Below are positions 15,560 to 23,632 of a stretch of 27,855 bases of DNA, piece by piece. A program made the position numbers and the translations under genes. The notes beneath the pieces are model-generated. The model saw only the letters and a list, made by a program, of their open reading frames with translations. It did not search any database and was not told the origin of the DNA. Numbering within the stretch: the stretch's first letter is position 1; each line of letters begins with the position of its first letter. This DNA is from JASBZA01 sp964392065 (GTDB taxonomy: Bacteria; Bacillota; Clostridia; Saccharofermentanales; Fastidiosipilaceae): assembly GCA_964392065.1 (NCBI GenBank), contig CAYMOG010000014.1:1-27855 (forward strand). Direction: 5' to 3'.

Positions 15560-16486
15560 ATGAAGAAACCAATTTTAGTAATTATGGCAGCCGGAATGGG
15601 GAGTCGCTATGGTGGCTTGAAGCAAATCGATCCTGTCGGTCCATCACAAGAAGTGATCTTAGACTATTCGGTTTTCGATGCAAAAAGAGCAGGCTTCGAG
15701 ACTGTTGTTTTCATCATTAAGGACGCTATTGCTGACCAGTTTAAAGAAGTGGTAGGCAATAAGATTGCCAAGCACATGGAAGTACGTTATGCCTATCAGG
15801 AAACCAATAAATTACCGGAAGGTTATGAAGTACCAGAAGGTCGCGAAAAACCCTGGGGTACATCCCATGCAATTCTCTGTGCGAAAGACGTTATCGACGC
15901 ACCATTTGCCGTTATTAATGCCGATGACTTCTATGGTCAAGATGCTTATAAAAAGATTTATGACTTCCTATCCGAAACACAAAATGAGAAAGAAGCGGAC
16001 AAGAAACTTGCTATGGTAGGTTACCTCTTGAAGAACACAGTATCTGAAAATGGTCATGTATCCCGTGGAGTATGCGTAGTTTCAGAAGACTCTTACCTCG
16101 AGGGAATCGACGAGCGGAAGCAGATTGAAGTCCATGACGATGGCATCTATTTCACCCTAGATGATGGCCAAACCTATGAGCCTCTAGAAGAAAACGACAT
16201 TGTATCCATGAATCTCTGGGGATTCCCTGTTGAATTCATTCAGACTCTAGAAGATAACTTCCCAGCGTTCCTAGATAAAGCGAAGGAAGAAAACCCCTTA
16301 AAAGGCGAATACCTCCTCCCTGAGAGTGTAAAAGTCCTCCTAGCAGAAAACGCAGTTAGTGTTGAAGTCTTACAATCGGACAGTAAATGGTATGGAATCA
16401 CCTACCAGGAAGATAAAGCCGAGGTGGTACAAGCAATACAGAACATGGTCGATCAAGGCGAATATCCTGATCCACTCTGGAGTTAA
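15560..16486 (+). CDS. NTP_transferase family sugar-phosphate nucleotidyltransferase
   Basis: 308 residues from the chosen start. The N-terminus MKKPILVIMAAGMGSRYGG is the GxGxR nucleotide-binding signature, with Lys in GLKQIDPVG nearby. VINADDFYGQDAY supplies the metal-binding acidic pair of NDP-sugar pyrophosphorylases. Such enzymes make NDP-sugars from a sugar phosphate and NTP; the sugar cannot be read from the sequence. The frame opens at 15530, but the ATG at 15560 is preferred because GAGGGGG lies just before it and the glycine-rich motif then sits at the usual distance from the start. It is monocistronic with its own terminator. Confidence 0.9.
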   Translation: MKKPILVIMAAGMGSRYGGLKQIDPVGPSQEVILDYSVFDAKRAGFETVVFIIKDAIADQFKEVVGNKIAKHMEVRYAYQETNKLPEGYEVPEGREKPWGTSHAILCAKDVIDAPFAVINADDFYGQDAYKKIYDFLSETQNEKEADKKLAMVGYLLKNTVSENGHVSRGVCVVSEDSYLEGIDERKQIEVHDDGIYFTLDDGQTYEPLEENDIVSMNLWGFPVEFIQTLEDNFPAFLDKAKEENPLKGEYLLPESVKVLLAENAVSVEVLQSDSKWYGITYQEDKAEVVQAIQNMVDQGEYPDPLWS

Positions 16487-16500
16487 TTCATATAATAATA

Positions 16501-16534
16501 AAGCCGGTTTCCTACACTAGGAACCGGCTTTTTC
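16501..16534. terminator. Strong bidirectional terminator between nucleotidyltransferase and second apbE
   Basis: AAGCCGGTTTCCTA and TAGGAACCGGCTT form a long GC-rich stem with one unpaired T and a three-base loop. Five T follow on the plus strand, and TTTATTATTA follows on the minus strand. The hairpin overlaps the last codons and the stop of the second apbE (ends 16517), so it serves both converging genes. Confidence 0.9.
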
Positions 16535-17575
16535 TAACACTTCAACACCTGAACTCCTGACCTCGGACTGATCCATCAGAACCCATAAGGCTTCTAAACC
16601 TTCTGTACGCTCCACATAGGCTAAGCCTTCTTCTAAATCCGTATTATATAAATATGTGGACAGAGCATCCGCTAAGCCTGAATCTTCAGTAAATACACTT
16701 AGAGATAAATAACGATTCTTAGGAAACAAGGTTTCAGGATCAATAATATGGTGATAAATTTCTCCATCTACCCGATAGAAACGCTCATAGAGCCCACTAC
16801 TTACGATCGATAAATCCTCCGTAACACCTATCGTGGTCACATAGGGCTTCTCTTCTCTATCCCTATGGATAGGATTATCAATGCCTATTTTCCACGGAGT
16901 CCCCCTAGCATCTCGAGCTCCGATCGCCCGTACATTGCCACCTACGCTCAAGAGAAAATGCTCCTCTCCCCTCGCCTTGAGGGATTCCGCCACACGCTCG
17001 GCGGCATAACCTTTGGCCAAAGCACCAACATCCAAGCGCATCTCAGGATCTCTTAGCTCCACTGTCCTCTTCTCCGCATCAATGACTAGGTCCTCAATAT
17101 TAGTATGCGTAGCCGCTTCTTGGAGTTCGGATAACTCAGGTAGTCTTGCCTCATCTGGGAAGTCCCGCCCCTGGGTTCTCAAATCATGCCAAATACTAAG
17201 AACAGCGCCATAGGCCACATTAATTTTGCCATGACTTAGTGCATACATATCCTGAGAAAACAGCAAGAGGTCAATAATTTTCTGATCAACCTCCTGAGGA
17301 CCGTTTCCTGCATGGTCGTTAAGGGTTTTAAGATTGATGATATTGTCATACGTGTTATAGATATCGAAAAATTTATGGTAAGTTCCTATTTCTTCCTTGA
17401 CGTAATCAAACGTCTCCTGAAATGCTTCTTGTGACTCAGCATAGCCTCGAACCTGGGTAATGGTATCAAAATACTCAAAAAACTGACCGCTATAGAGCTT
17501 CTGCTCAGTCTTACATCCCACCAGAGGCATGAGGAAAAGCGATAAAACTATGATGTATACAATTTTCTTACGCAA
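16517..17575 (-). CDS. apbE: FAD:protein FMN transferase (ApbE family) lipoprotein, second copy
   Basis: 352 residues with a TTG start at 17575 (GAAGGG about 7 bases upstream); no other start would keep the signal peptide. The lipobox is LVGC. It carries the same motif series as the copy in the rnf operon: FFEYFDTITQVRGY, DVGALAKGYA, LLSVGGNVR, SGLYERFYRVDG, HHIIDPETLFPK and ADALSTYLYN. The Mg2+-binding Asp and Ser/Thr are therefore kept and the enzyme is probably active. It attaches FMN to an extracytoplasmic protein from FAD. It lies 79 bases after a duplicated-domain lipoprotein, separated by a hairpin, which suggests that lipoprotein or a protein encoded elsewhere as its target. It is clearly paralogous to the rnf copy but diverged along its whole length. 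Confidence 0.93.
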   Translation of the reverse strand: MRKKIVYIIVLSLFLMPLVGCKTEQKLYSGQFFEYFDTITQVRGYAESQEAFQETFDYVKEEIGTYHKFFDIYNTYDNIINLKTLNDHAGNGPQEVDQKIIDLLLFSQDMYALSHGKINVAYGAVLSIWHDLRTQGRDFPDEARLPELSELQEAATHTNIEDLVIDAEKRTVELRDPEMRLDVGALAKGYAAERVAESLKARGEEHFLLSVGGNVRAIGARDARGTPWKIGIDNPIHRDREEKPYVTTIGVTEDLSIVSSGLYERFYRVDGEIYHHIIDPETLFPKNRYLSLSVFTEDSGLADALSTYLYNTDLEEGLAYVERTEGLEALWVLMDQSEVRSSGVEVLEKAGS

Positions 17576-17591
17576 AATTAAACCCTTCTAT

Positions 17592-17621
17592 AAACAAAGG
17601 AGCCACTCATGTAGCTCCTTT
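17592..17621 (-). terminator. Hairpin between lipoprotein gene and second apbE (terminator or attenuator)
   Basis: On the minus strand AAAGGAGC and GCTCCTTT form an 8-bp stem with a ten-base loop, followed by GTTTAT. The T-tract is short. As it lies between two genes that look co-transcribed, it may reduce expression of apbE relative to the abundant lipoprotein instead of ending all transcripts. Confidence 0.6.
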
Positions 17622-17654
17622 GATAAATCTTGTACTCTCTATAAATTTTATAGA

Positions 17655-18683
17655 TTATTCTGAAACTTCGCCAGCTCTTTCGTACGCTAGAATGATATCT
17701 GTAGCGGTGATAGAAACAGAAGCAGCTAGATCTGTATCTGTAATAGTACCTTCGTCATCTACTGGTGTGGCTTTGATTTCAGCAGCGGTTTTACCCTTTG
17801 CATATTCTTCGAAACCATCGGCTTGTTCGAACCATTCTTTACCAATACCGACTTCAGCAGAAGTACCCTTCATGTTGTAATCGTTACCTAGATCTCTCTT
17901 AGTCTTAAGTTCAGCCTTAAGATCTGTGGTAACAGCGCCGTCTTCTAATTTAGCTCTTGCTTGAGAAGCATCTAGAATAGAAGAAGTAACCTTATTATCA
18001 CCATCGAATGTAGCTGCTACAAAAGTAGAATACTGAGTTGCTTGTTCTGAACTTGTTTGATTTGCATTCGATACAACACCTAAACCTAGACTATCAGTAG
18101 ATTTTGCGCCATCAGCTTCAGCATTTTCAACTGCTCTTGCTGCAATTTCAGCTAAGCTTGTTACTGTAATGGTTACACCAGCACTTAGATCTTCATCTGT
18201 AGGTGCACCACCTTCATCAACGGCAACACCGCGAATTTCAGCAGCGGTTTTACCTTTTGCCCATTCTTCAAAAGCTGCAGCTTGCTCATCCCACTCTTTA
18301 CCAATACCATCGGCAGCAGAAGCGCCTTTCATATTGTAATCAGGGCCTAATTGTTTCTTACTCTTGAATTCTGTGTTTGGTTCTGTGGTGATACCGTCTG
18401 CATTGTAAGCAAATGGACTCTGGATAACGTCAACTTTTAGCTCAATAACCTTATCATCTTCGCCCACAAGTGCTGCTGCAACATAAGTTTGCAATTGGAT
18501 TTGACCATCCTTATCAGCTTCTGGAGCCTTTTGATCTCTGTCACTATTAGAAGCCATTACAGCTAATCCTGTTTTAGCATCTGCAGCGCTACCGCCACCA
18601 CCATTGTTATTTAGTGCATCACAACCGGCAAGGGTGCCAAGCATCAACGCACTAGCCATTAAACCTGCGAATATTTTCTTCAT
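17655..18683 (-). CDS. Lipoprotein with two copies of an uncharacterised ~150-residue domain
   Basis: 342 residues. The signal peptide ends in LGTLAGC (Cys21), so this is a lipid-anchored surface protein. A Gly/Asn-rich linker follows, then two homologous units (about 38-190 and 198-338) offset by exactly 153 residues. The conserved core of each unit is LGxDYNMKG, GIGKEW, EQAxxFEE, AKGKTAAEI and a Thr-rich strand after TDxDL. The protein is acidic and small-residue rich. I do not find the (D/S)GAT flavinylation motif of FMN_bind domains. The strand-rich start and the position next to apbE suggest a related or non-covalent flavin or electron-carrying fold, but that is inference. The frame opens at 18749; the ATG at 18683 is chosen because TAGGAGG lies 6 bases before it and it begins the signal peptide. 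Confidence 0.8.
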   Translation of the reverse strand: MKKIFAGLMASALMLGTLAGCDALNNNGGGGSAADAKTGLAVMASNSDRDQKAPEADKDGQIQLQTYVAAALVGEDDKVIELKVDVIQSPFAYNADGITTEPNTEFKSKKQLGPDYNMKGASAADGIGKEWDEQAAAFEEWAKGKTAAEIRGVAVDEGGAPTDEDLSAGVTITVTSLAEIAARAVENAEADGAKSTDSLGLGVVSNANQTSSEQATQYSTFVAATFDGDNKVTSSILDASQARAKLEDGAVTTDLKAELKTKRDLGNDYNMKGTSAEVGIGKEWFEQADGFEEYAKGKTAAEIKATPVDDEGTITDTDLAASVSITATDIILAYERAGEVSE

Positions 18684-18720
18684 AATTTTCCTCCTAAAAG
18701 ATTCTCTCTTTAACTTAAGT

Positions 18721-18749
18721 ATAATACCAAGTTTCGCTCTAATATTCAA
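18721..18749 (-). promoter_or_regulatory. Promoter of the lipoprotein-apbE2 operon
   Basis: On the minus strand TTGAAT (18749-18744), a 17-base spacer and TATTAT (18726-18721) form a good sigma-A promoter, about 40 bases before the lipoprotein start. It shows that the pair is transcribed separately from the upstream purine-salvage genes. Confidence 0.7.
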
Positions 18750-18782
18750 GTGTATTTTTAACGATATTCTAATGCTATTTTT

Positions 18783-19328
18783 CTAATCTATAGTAAAAAT
18801 TGGCAAAGCTTCTAAAAATATAATATCGTCTCTCTGGCTGGCAACACCTTCTGCTAATATTGCTGCCTTACCAACTACGTGGGCTTCTGATGCTTCTACC
18901 AGTTTCTCCATAGCGATGAGTGATTCCCCTGTACTAATAACATCATCAACTAATAGTACTGATTTACCTTTTATATAGGCCTTATCCTTACCATCTAGCA
19001 CTAGCGTTTGCACCTTGGAAGTCGTAATGGATTTTACATCTAGATGTAAGGGTTCTTCCATGTATGCCTTAACAGATTTTCTTGCCACAATATAGCGTTT
19101 CATATTGCGAAGCCTTGAGAGCTCTTGTACGAGTGGAATACCTTTGGCCTCAGCAGTTAGAATAACGTCGGCCTTTGGCAAAAGTGGCTCCAGAGCTAAC
19201 GCGGCTGCCGTCGCCATCTCCTGGTCACCTAATAGTACGAAACTTGCAATTGCAAGCACATCGCTAATCCTTATAATCGGTAACTCCCTAGTTAACCCTG
19301 CACATTCTAATGTATAAAAATCTTCCAT
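18783..19328 (-). CDS. Phosphoribosyltransferase (adenine/xanthine PRTase-like)
   Basis: 181 residues. The PRPP-binding motif VLLVDDVISTGESL is intact, and the N-terminal part (ILTAEAKGIPLVQELSRLRN, then YIVARKSVKAYM) matches type I purine phosphoribosyltransferases of the adenine/xanthine group. Such enzymes turn a purine base and PRPP into a nucleotide. It lies 7 bases after a purine/uracil-type permease gene, which supports a role in base salvage: import, then capture. The ATG at 19328 with TAGGTG upstream is preferred over a TTG at 19346 inside the permease gene. The exact base is not certain. Confidence 0.88.
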   Translation of the reverse strand: MEDFYTLECAGLTRELPIIRISDVLAIASFVLLGDQEMATAAALALEPLLPKADVILTAEAKGIPLVQELSRLRNMKRYIVARKSVKAYMEEPLHLDVKSITTSKVQTLVLDGKDKAYIKGKSVLLVDDVISTGESLIAMEKLVEASEAHVVGKAAILAEGVASQRDDIIFLEALPIFTID

Positions 19329-19335
19329 AATACAC

Positions 19336-20421
19336 CTACATTCCAAAACCTAGACCGAAGAGCGCGCGAATCACGATACCTGCAACAATTCCTGTGAACG
19401 GGTCAAAAGCCGCCGTCACCACTAGTGTTGTGGCCGCAATGATAGGTGCCCCTGGCTCTGTTCCATTAAATGCAACTTGAGCATTTCCTGGAAGCGCTAC
19501 AAAGGATCCCAGAACGAATAAGAAACCAGCAATAGACTCACCAGGTACAAATTTTCCAATCTTAGGTAGTAATCCAAAAAGTAATATGAGTCCCATAATC
19601 ACCTGAAATGCTACGGCCGCAAAAACAGGATTAGGTGCAGTAGCCGTTGCAGAAATAATAGCCTCTAAACTCATTCCACCAAACATTGAGCTCACGACAT
19701 CTGCAAGACCTGAATAAACGGTTAATTCATCGACTAGTAATTCATGGTTCGTCATAGAAGCTGTAACCGATCCATAGGCGATATTTCCACCTATAGTCAT
19801 ACAAGCAAGCGCCAGCGCACCTCTAAGAATTCTTAGATTAAACTGAGGTTTCACTAATTTAAGTGACCAGGGCTTCTCTTCTGCAATTTGTGCATTAATT
19901 CTCTGCTTCGCAAGATGAGAAATAATGGTTGAAACAAACATTGACACGATAACAATCCATACTAGATCGGTTGTGAAGAAAAAATACACCACAAGTGCGG
20001 TTGCGATAGAACTTATCGTTACGAGACGGTTGGTTTTCGTATATTCTAAACTTACACGGGCAAGCATGAAGCCTACACCCGCCATCATTGCGTTCAGAAT
20101 AGTGGTTCCAGAGAAGTCCATCAACCAACTCATCGCACCCGTAAGTCCTAGCACTAGCGTAAGAACAGCGGCGAAAATAATCATGGAGATTCTCTCCCGT
20201 TTTTCCTTACCCACTTGACCTGCTAGAACAATGGTTTCTGCCTGAAACGAAACCGGTACGACCGATCCTGTAATACCACATGCTGCTGCACCTACTAGAA
20301 ATGCAAGACCCGTAGGAACAGAAGCGAAGCCTATCGATAAGCTTAACAACCCCTGGGGAATCCCATTTAAAATAGTAGCGATAACTGCCAAAAGATTTTC
20401 AATGAATTGACTTAAGTCCAT
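19336..20421 (-). CDS. NCS2-type nucleobase permease-like membrane protein
   Basis: 361 residues, about ten to twelve membrane segments. The segments VGAAACGITGSVVPVSFQAE and GMSLEAIISATATAPNPVFA, together with the coupled phosphoribosyltransferase, suggest the NCS2 (xanthine/uracil/purine) permease group. It is shorter than typical NCS2 members (about 430-450 residues), so the substrate and exact subfamily are open; a SulP-like relative is a less likely alternative. The start has TGGAGG upstream. The leader carries a small inverted repeat (TTGGC/GCCAA near 20460-20476) but no riboswitch that I recognise. Confidence 0.72.
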   Translation of the reverse strand: MDLSQFIENLLAVIATILNGIPQGLLSLSIGFASVPTGLAFLVGAAACGITGSVVPVSFQAETIVLAGQVGKEKRERISMIIFAAVLTLVLGLTGAMSWLMDFSGTTILNAMMAGVGFMLARVSLEYTKTNRLVTISSIATALVVYFFFTTDLVWIVIVSMFVSTIISHLAKQRINAQIAEEKPWSLKLVKPQFNLRILRGALALACMTIGGNIAYGSVTASMTNHELLVDELTVYSGLADVVSSMFGGMSLEAIISATATAPNPVFAAVAFQVIMGLILLFGLLPKIGKFVPGESIAGFLFVLGSFVALPGNAQVAFNGTEPGAPIIAATTLVVTAAFDPFTGIVAGIVIRALFGLGFGM

Positions 20422-20499
20422 GAACCCCTATCCTCCATTATTAAAATTCTAAATTCCAATTGGCTTCTGATTGCCAAATGGCCCTCAAAAAACCATTAA

Positions 20500-20527
20500 A
20501 GTATAACGCAATTCTCATGAAAATAAA
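20500..20527 (-). promoter_or_regulatory. Possible promoter of the permease-phosphoribosyltransferase operon
   Basis: On the minus strand TATACT (20505-20500) is a good -10 element, with a weak TTTATT (20527-20522) 16 bases upstream. It lies between the csoR terminator and the permease start. Confidence 0.45.
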
Positions 20528-20535
20528 GAGGTATC

Positions 20536-20585
20536 CAATAAATTTAATAAGCCCCCTTGCTTGGACCTGAATCCTAGCAAGGGGG
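20536..20585 (-). terminator. Intrinsic terminator after csoR
   Basis: On the minus strand CCCCCTTGCTAGGA and TCCAAGCAAGGGGG form a 14-bp stem with one mismatch. An AT-rich tail, CTTATTAAATTTATT, follows. It lies 26 bases after the csoR stop. Confidence 0.85.
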
Positions 20586-20610
20586 TCTTCTGTAACACAG
20601 CGACTTCATG

Positions 20611-20883
20611 CTATTTCGATAGTTTCTCGATGACGCGTGTTATCTCATCCATCTTCAAGGTCATATCCTCTTCATCATGACTATTTAAACTGTCTAGAAC
20701 ACATGAATGGAGATGATTGGACAAGACATCTCGGTTTATACCGCGTAACGCTTGGCTTACCGCCATCAATTGATTGGAAATATCAATACAATAACGATCC
20801 TCGTCCACCATACGGATGATGCCTTCAAGCTGACCTTTGGCAATATTTAAACGTTTCTTAATCTGCTCATGGGGTGCTTGCAT
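20611..20883 (-). CDS. csoR: CsoR-family copper-sensing transcriptional repressor
   Basis: 90 residues, the usual length, all helical. The Cu(I) ligands of CsoR are present: Cys32 (RYCIDI), His57 and Cys61 (NHLHSCV, the H-x3-C pattern). Binding of Cu(I) releases CsoR from its operator and turns on copper efflux. The gene starts directly after the copA stop (copA ends at 20884), so it is co-transcribed and probably represses its own operon through the site at 23500-23516. Other members of this family sense Ni, sulfane sulfur or formaldehyde, but the ligand pattern and the copA partner favour copper. Confidence 0.94.
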   Translation of the reverse strand: MQAPHEQIKKRLNIAKGQLEGIIRMVDEDRYCIDISNQLMAVSQALRGINRDVLSNHLHSCVLDSLNSHDEEDMTLKMDEITRVIEKLSK

Positions 20884-21096
20884 TTAGGCTACCTCGATTG
20901 ATTTCACTTCATAACCAGCGTCTTCTACAGCAGATATAATGTCTTGGTCGCTAACAGATTCTGCTACTTCCATAACCGCTCTCTTCTCTTCCCAATTCAC
21001 TTCTGCTTGAACGCCATCGACCGCATCTAATGCTCTCTGTACGTGCTTCTGGCAGTTTCCACACGTCATACCTTCGATATGTGCAATTTTTTTCAT
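20884..21096 (-). CDS. copZ: Possible separately translated CopZ-like copper chaperone inside copA (alternative in-frame start)
   Basis: The last 70 codons of copA begin with ATG at 21096 and encode a complete HMA domain with GMTCGNC, the length and sequence type of the free copper chaperone CopZ. AAAGGAG at 21112-21106 lies 9 bases before this ATG, as good a ribosome binding site as those of ordinary genes in this window. It is in frame with copA with no stop between. Either a former separate copZ has fused to copA and kept its start signal, or both products are made. Direct proof of translation from this start is lacking. Confidence 0.5.
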   Translation of the reverse strand: MKKIAHIEGMTCGNCQKHVQRALDAVDGVQAEVNWEEKRAVMEVAESVSDQDIISAVEDAGYEVKSIEVA

Positions 21097-23463
21097 AGTG
21101 GGTTTCTCCTTTCTGATTATTCTATTTGGATCGCCTTCAAGCGTTCCATATTGGATGACATCGTTACTTGATTCTTGTTTTCTATATTCTTCCGTCACTT
21201 CAGGTCTCTTGAAACGTCTTAAGCGCAGAGCATTTCCAACAACAAATAATGAAGACACACTCATAGCCAGTGCCGCCAACATCGGATTCAAGGTCAACCC
21301 CAGTGTAGGATAGAGTACACCTGCTGCTACTGGAATTAAAATTATATTATAGAAAAATGCCCAGAATAAATTCTGTTTAATATTCTTAATTGTTTTCTGG
21401 GAAAGATTATAGGCGGTTAATACATCCATGAGGTCCGAACGAATAAGAACAATATCAGCGGATTCAATCGCTACATCTGTACCTGCTCCTATAGCAATGC
21501 CTACATCAGCCCTAGTCAGTGCTGGTGCATCGTTTACACCATCGCCTACCATAGCGACTTTCTTGCCTTTCGCCTGGAGATCCATAATAATACCGTCTTT
21601 ATCCTGAGGTAGAACATCCGCAATAAATTCTTCGATTTGAAGACGTTCCGCCATAGCCTTGGCCGTTCTGTGGTTATCTCCAGTCAGCATGATGGTTTCT
21701 AAACCTGTTTCTCTTAGCTGGTTCAGAGCCTCATGGCTATTGTTTTTCACAATATCTGCCGCCGCAATAATAGCTTGAATCGTACCGTCATAGGCAAAAT
21801 ACATTGGCGTTTTGCCTTCTTGTGCTAAATTATCCGCCATCTGTTCATATGAAGCTACAGAAATCCCGTGCTTCTCCATCAACTTCTTGTTTCCTGCGAC
21901 ATAGGCTTTGCCCTCATAGACAGCCTCTACACCCTTGCCAGGAACACTAGAGAAATCTTGCATCTCAAGGAGCTGGAGATTCTCGGCCAGAGCCGCCTCA
22001 ACAATTGCGGAAGCTAATGGTTGTTCCGAATATTGCTCAATCGAAGCCGCCATTTGCAAAATACGTTTCGGATCCTCATTTGCAATAGTCAAGATATCCG
22101 TCACAAATGGCTGACCCTCTGTAATCGTACCTGTCTTATCGAACACGATCGTGTCCACTTCATGTAAAACTTCGAGCGCCTCTGCCGACTTAATAAGCAC
22201 GCCATGTTCTGCACCCTTACCAGTACCTACCATAATAGCCACAGGCGTCGCTAGCCCTAGGGCGCAAGGACAAGATATCACGAGCACGGTAATCATCAAA
22301 CGTAGAGCAAAGGTCACAGGATTACCCATTAAGAGCCAGAACACAAATGTTCCTAGAGCAATAAGAATGACAATAGGAACAAAAATTCCTGCAATCTTAT
22401 CGGCCAGCCCCTGGATAGGCGCTTTACTCGCATTGGCATCTTCAACCAGAGCAATAATCTTCGCAATACTGGTATCTTCCCCTACTTTTGTTGCTTCGAA
22501 AACGAAGGTACCTGTCTTGTTCATAGTAGCAGACATAACTTCGCTGCCGGGTCCTTTGGCCACTGGCATCGACTCTCCCGTCAACGCCGATTCATCTAGT
22601 GCGCTCTCGCCTGAAACAATCGTGCCATCCACTGGAATGGACTCACCGGGCTTAATCAGTATTCTATCCCCCAGCTGGACCTCTGCCACAGGGACCATCC
22701 TCTCACCGTCCTCCGTAACAACCCTCGCCACATCAGGTTGCAGATCCATCAAACGGCGAATCGCATCAGACGTTTTAGACTTAGACCGATTCTCAAGAAA
22801 CTTCCCAACCGTAATCAGTGTCACAATCATGGCAGCCGTCTCGAAATACAAATCGTGCATATAAGTATGAACAATCTCATGGTGGCCGAAGCCCAAACCA
22901 TAATTAATCCTGAACAAAGCGTACACACCATAGGCCAAAGCAGCACCCGCCCCTACGGCAATCAGAGAATCCATATTAGGATTCCTACGGAACAACGCCT
23001 TAAACCCACTATTAAAATAGTGCCTATTGACCAGAATCACGGGGAGCGTAAGAAAAAATTGTACCAGCGCAAAAACCCCCGCACCTTCTACACCCGACAT
23101 AAATCTAGGCATAGGAGCTCCAAACATCGTAAACATAGAAAAATACATCAAGATGATAAGTATCGGAACAGAAATCAACAAACGTTTCTTCATTGCATTG
23201 GCTTCTTCTGCGAAATGATCAATTGGAGCAGTTGCTTCTTCTCGGGCTTGTCCATGAAGATTTGCCTTATAACCTGCTTGATCTACGGCTTGTATAATAT
23301 CTTGTTCATTTACCGAATCTCTATCATATTCAACATCCATCGTACCTGTCATGAGACTTACATTGACATGCTCGACGCCTTGGAGTTTATTTACTGATCG
23401 ATCTACTGCCGCCTGGCAAGCGGAACAAGTCATACCGGTCACATCAAACCTTTGTTTCTCCAT
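20884..23463 (-). CDS. copA: Copper-exporting P-type ATPase CopA with a CopZ-like domain at its C-terminus
   Basis: 859 residues. It pumps Cu(I) out of the cell with ATP. Domains in order: N-terminal HMA domain with GMTCSAC (Cys13, Cys16); membrane segments; TGES actuator loop; CPCALGLATP in the transport helix; DKTGT phosphorylation site; GDGVNDAPAL hinge. A short linker follows and then a second HMA domain (about 790-859) with GMTCGNC (Cys801, Cys804). Most CopA proteins carry HMA domains only at the N-terminus. The first HMA start has GAGGAG upstream. A good ribosome binding site also lies inside the gene before Met790 (see the separate CopZ entry). csoR follows with no gap. Confidence 0.96.
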   Translation of the reverse strand: MEKQRFDVTGMTCSACQAAVDRSVNKLQGVEHVNVSLMTGTMDVEYDRDSVNEQDIIQAVDQAGYKANLHGQAREEATAPIDHFAEEANAMKKRLLISVPILIILMYFSMFTMFGAPMPRFMSGVEGAGVFALVQFFLTLPVILVNRHYFNSGFKALFRRNPNMDSLIAVGAGAALAYGVYALFRINYGLGFGHHEIVHTYMHDLYFETAAMIVTLITVGKFLENRSKSKTSDAIRRLMDLQPDVARVVTEDGERMVPVAEVQLGDRILIKPGESIPVDGTIVSGESALDESALTGESMPVAKGPGSEVMSATMNKTGTFVFEATKVGEDTSIAKIIALVEDANASKAPIQGLADKIAGIFVPIVILIALGTFVFWLLMGNPVTFALRLMITVLVISCPCALGLATPVAIMVGTGKGAEHGVLIKSAEALEVLHEVDTIVFDKTGTITEGQPFVTDILTIANEDPKRILQMAASIEQYSEQPLASAIVEAALAENLQLLEMQDFSSVPGKGVEAVYEGKAYVAGNKKLMEKHGISVASYEQMADNLAQEGKTPMYFAYDGTIQAIIAAADIVKNNSHEALNQLRETGLETIMLTGDNHRTAKAMAERLQIEEFIADVLPQDKDGIIMDLQAKGKKVAMVGDGVNDAPALTRADVGIAIGAGTDVAIESADIVLIRSDLMDVLTAYNLSQKTIKNIKQNLFWAFFYNIILIPVAAGVLYPTLGLTLNPMLAALAMSVSSLFVVGNALRLRRFKRPEVTEEYRKQESSNDVIQYGTLEGDPNRIIRKEKPTMKKIAHIEGMTCGNCQKHVQRALDAVDGVQAEVNWEEKRAVMEVAESVSDQDIISAVEDAGYEVKSIEVA

Positions 23464-23499
23464 ATTGTATTCTCTCCTCTTAAATTGGATGTTTTTAAC

Positions 23500-23516
23500 A
23501 TACCCCCCTAGGGTAT
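23500..23516. promoter_or_regulatory. CsoR operator upstream of copA
   Basis: ATACCC and GGGTAT form an inverted repeat with a 5-base centre (CCCTA), the TACCC-N-GGGTA pattern known for CsoR sites. It lies 37-53 bases before the copA start, in the promoter region. A possible -35 (TTACAA) and -10 (TATGTT) flank it on the minus strand with a long spacer. Confidence 0.8.
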
Positions 23517-23632
23517 ATAGAATTGTAACACTCGATACCTACCAAATAATTTCACGCTTACTATTTCTTTTAGAATGAACATAAGGTATGATATTATTTA
23601 AATACTAACTACATATACGAAAGGAGCATAAT

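Noticed and set aside
18684..18749. Upstream start of the duplicated-domain lipoprotein at 18749.
   Set aside because: It would place 22 basic residues before the signal peptide and would overlap the promoter; the ATG at 18683 has an excellent AGGAGG.
20430..20500. Purine riboswitch in the leader of the permease-phosphoribosyltransferase operon.
   Set aside because: Only a small stem (TTGGC/GCCAA) is visible and the conserved purine-aptamer loops are absent.
22151..23397. Long open frames on the plus strand opposite copA (237 and 219 codons).
   Set aside because: They lie wholly antisense to an intact, well-conserved CopA, show no family motif and lack a good ribosome binding site; they are shadows of copA codon use.
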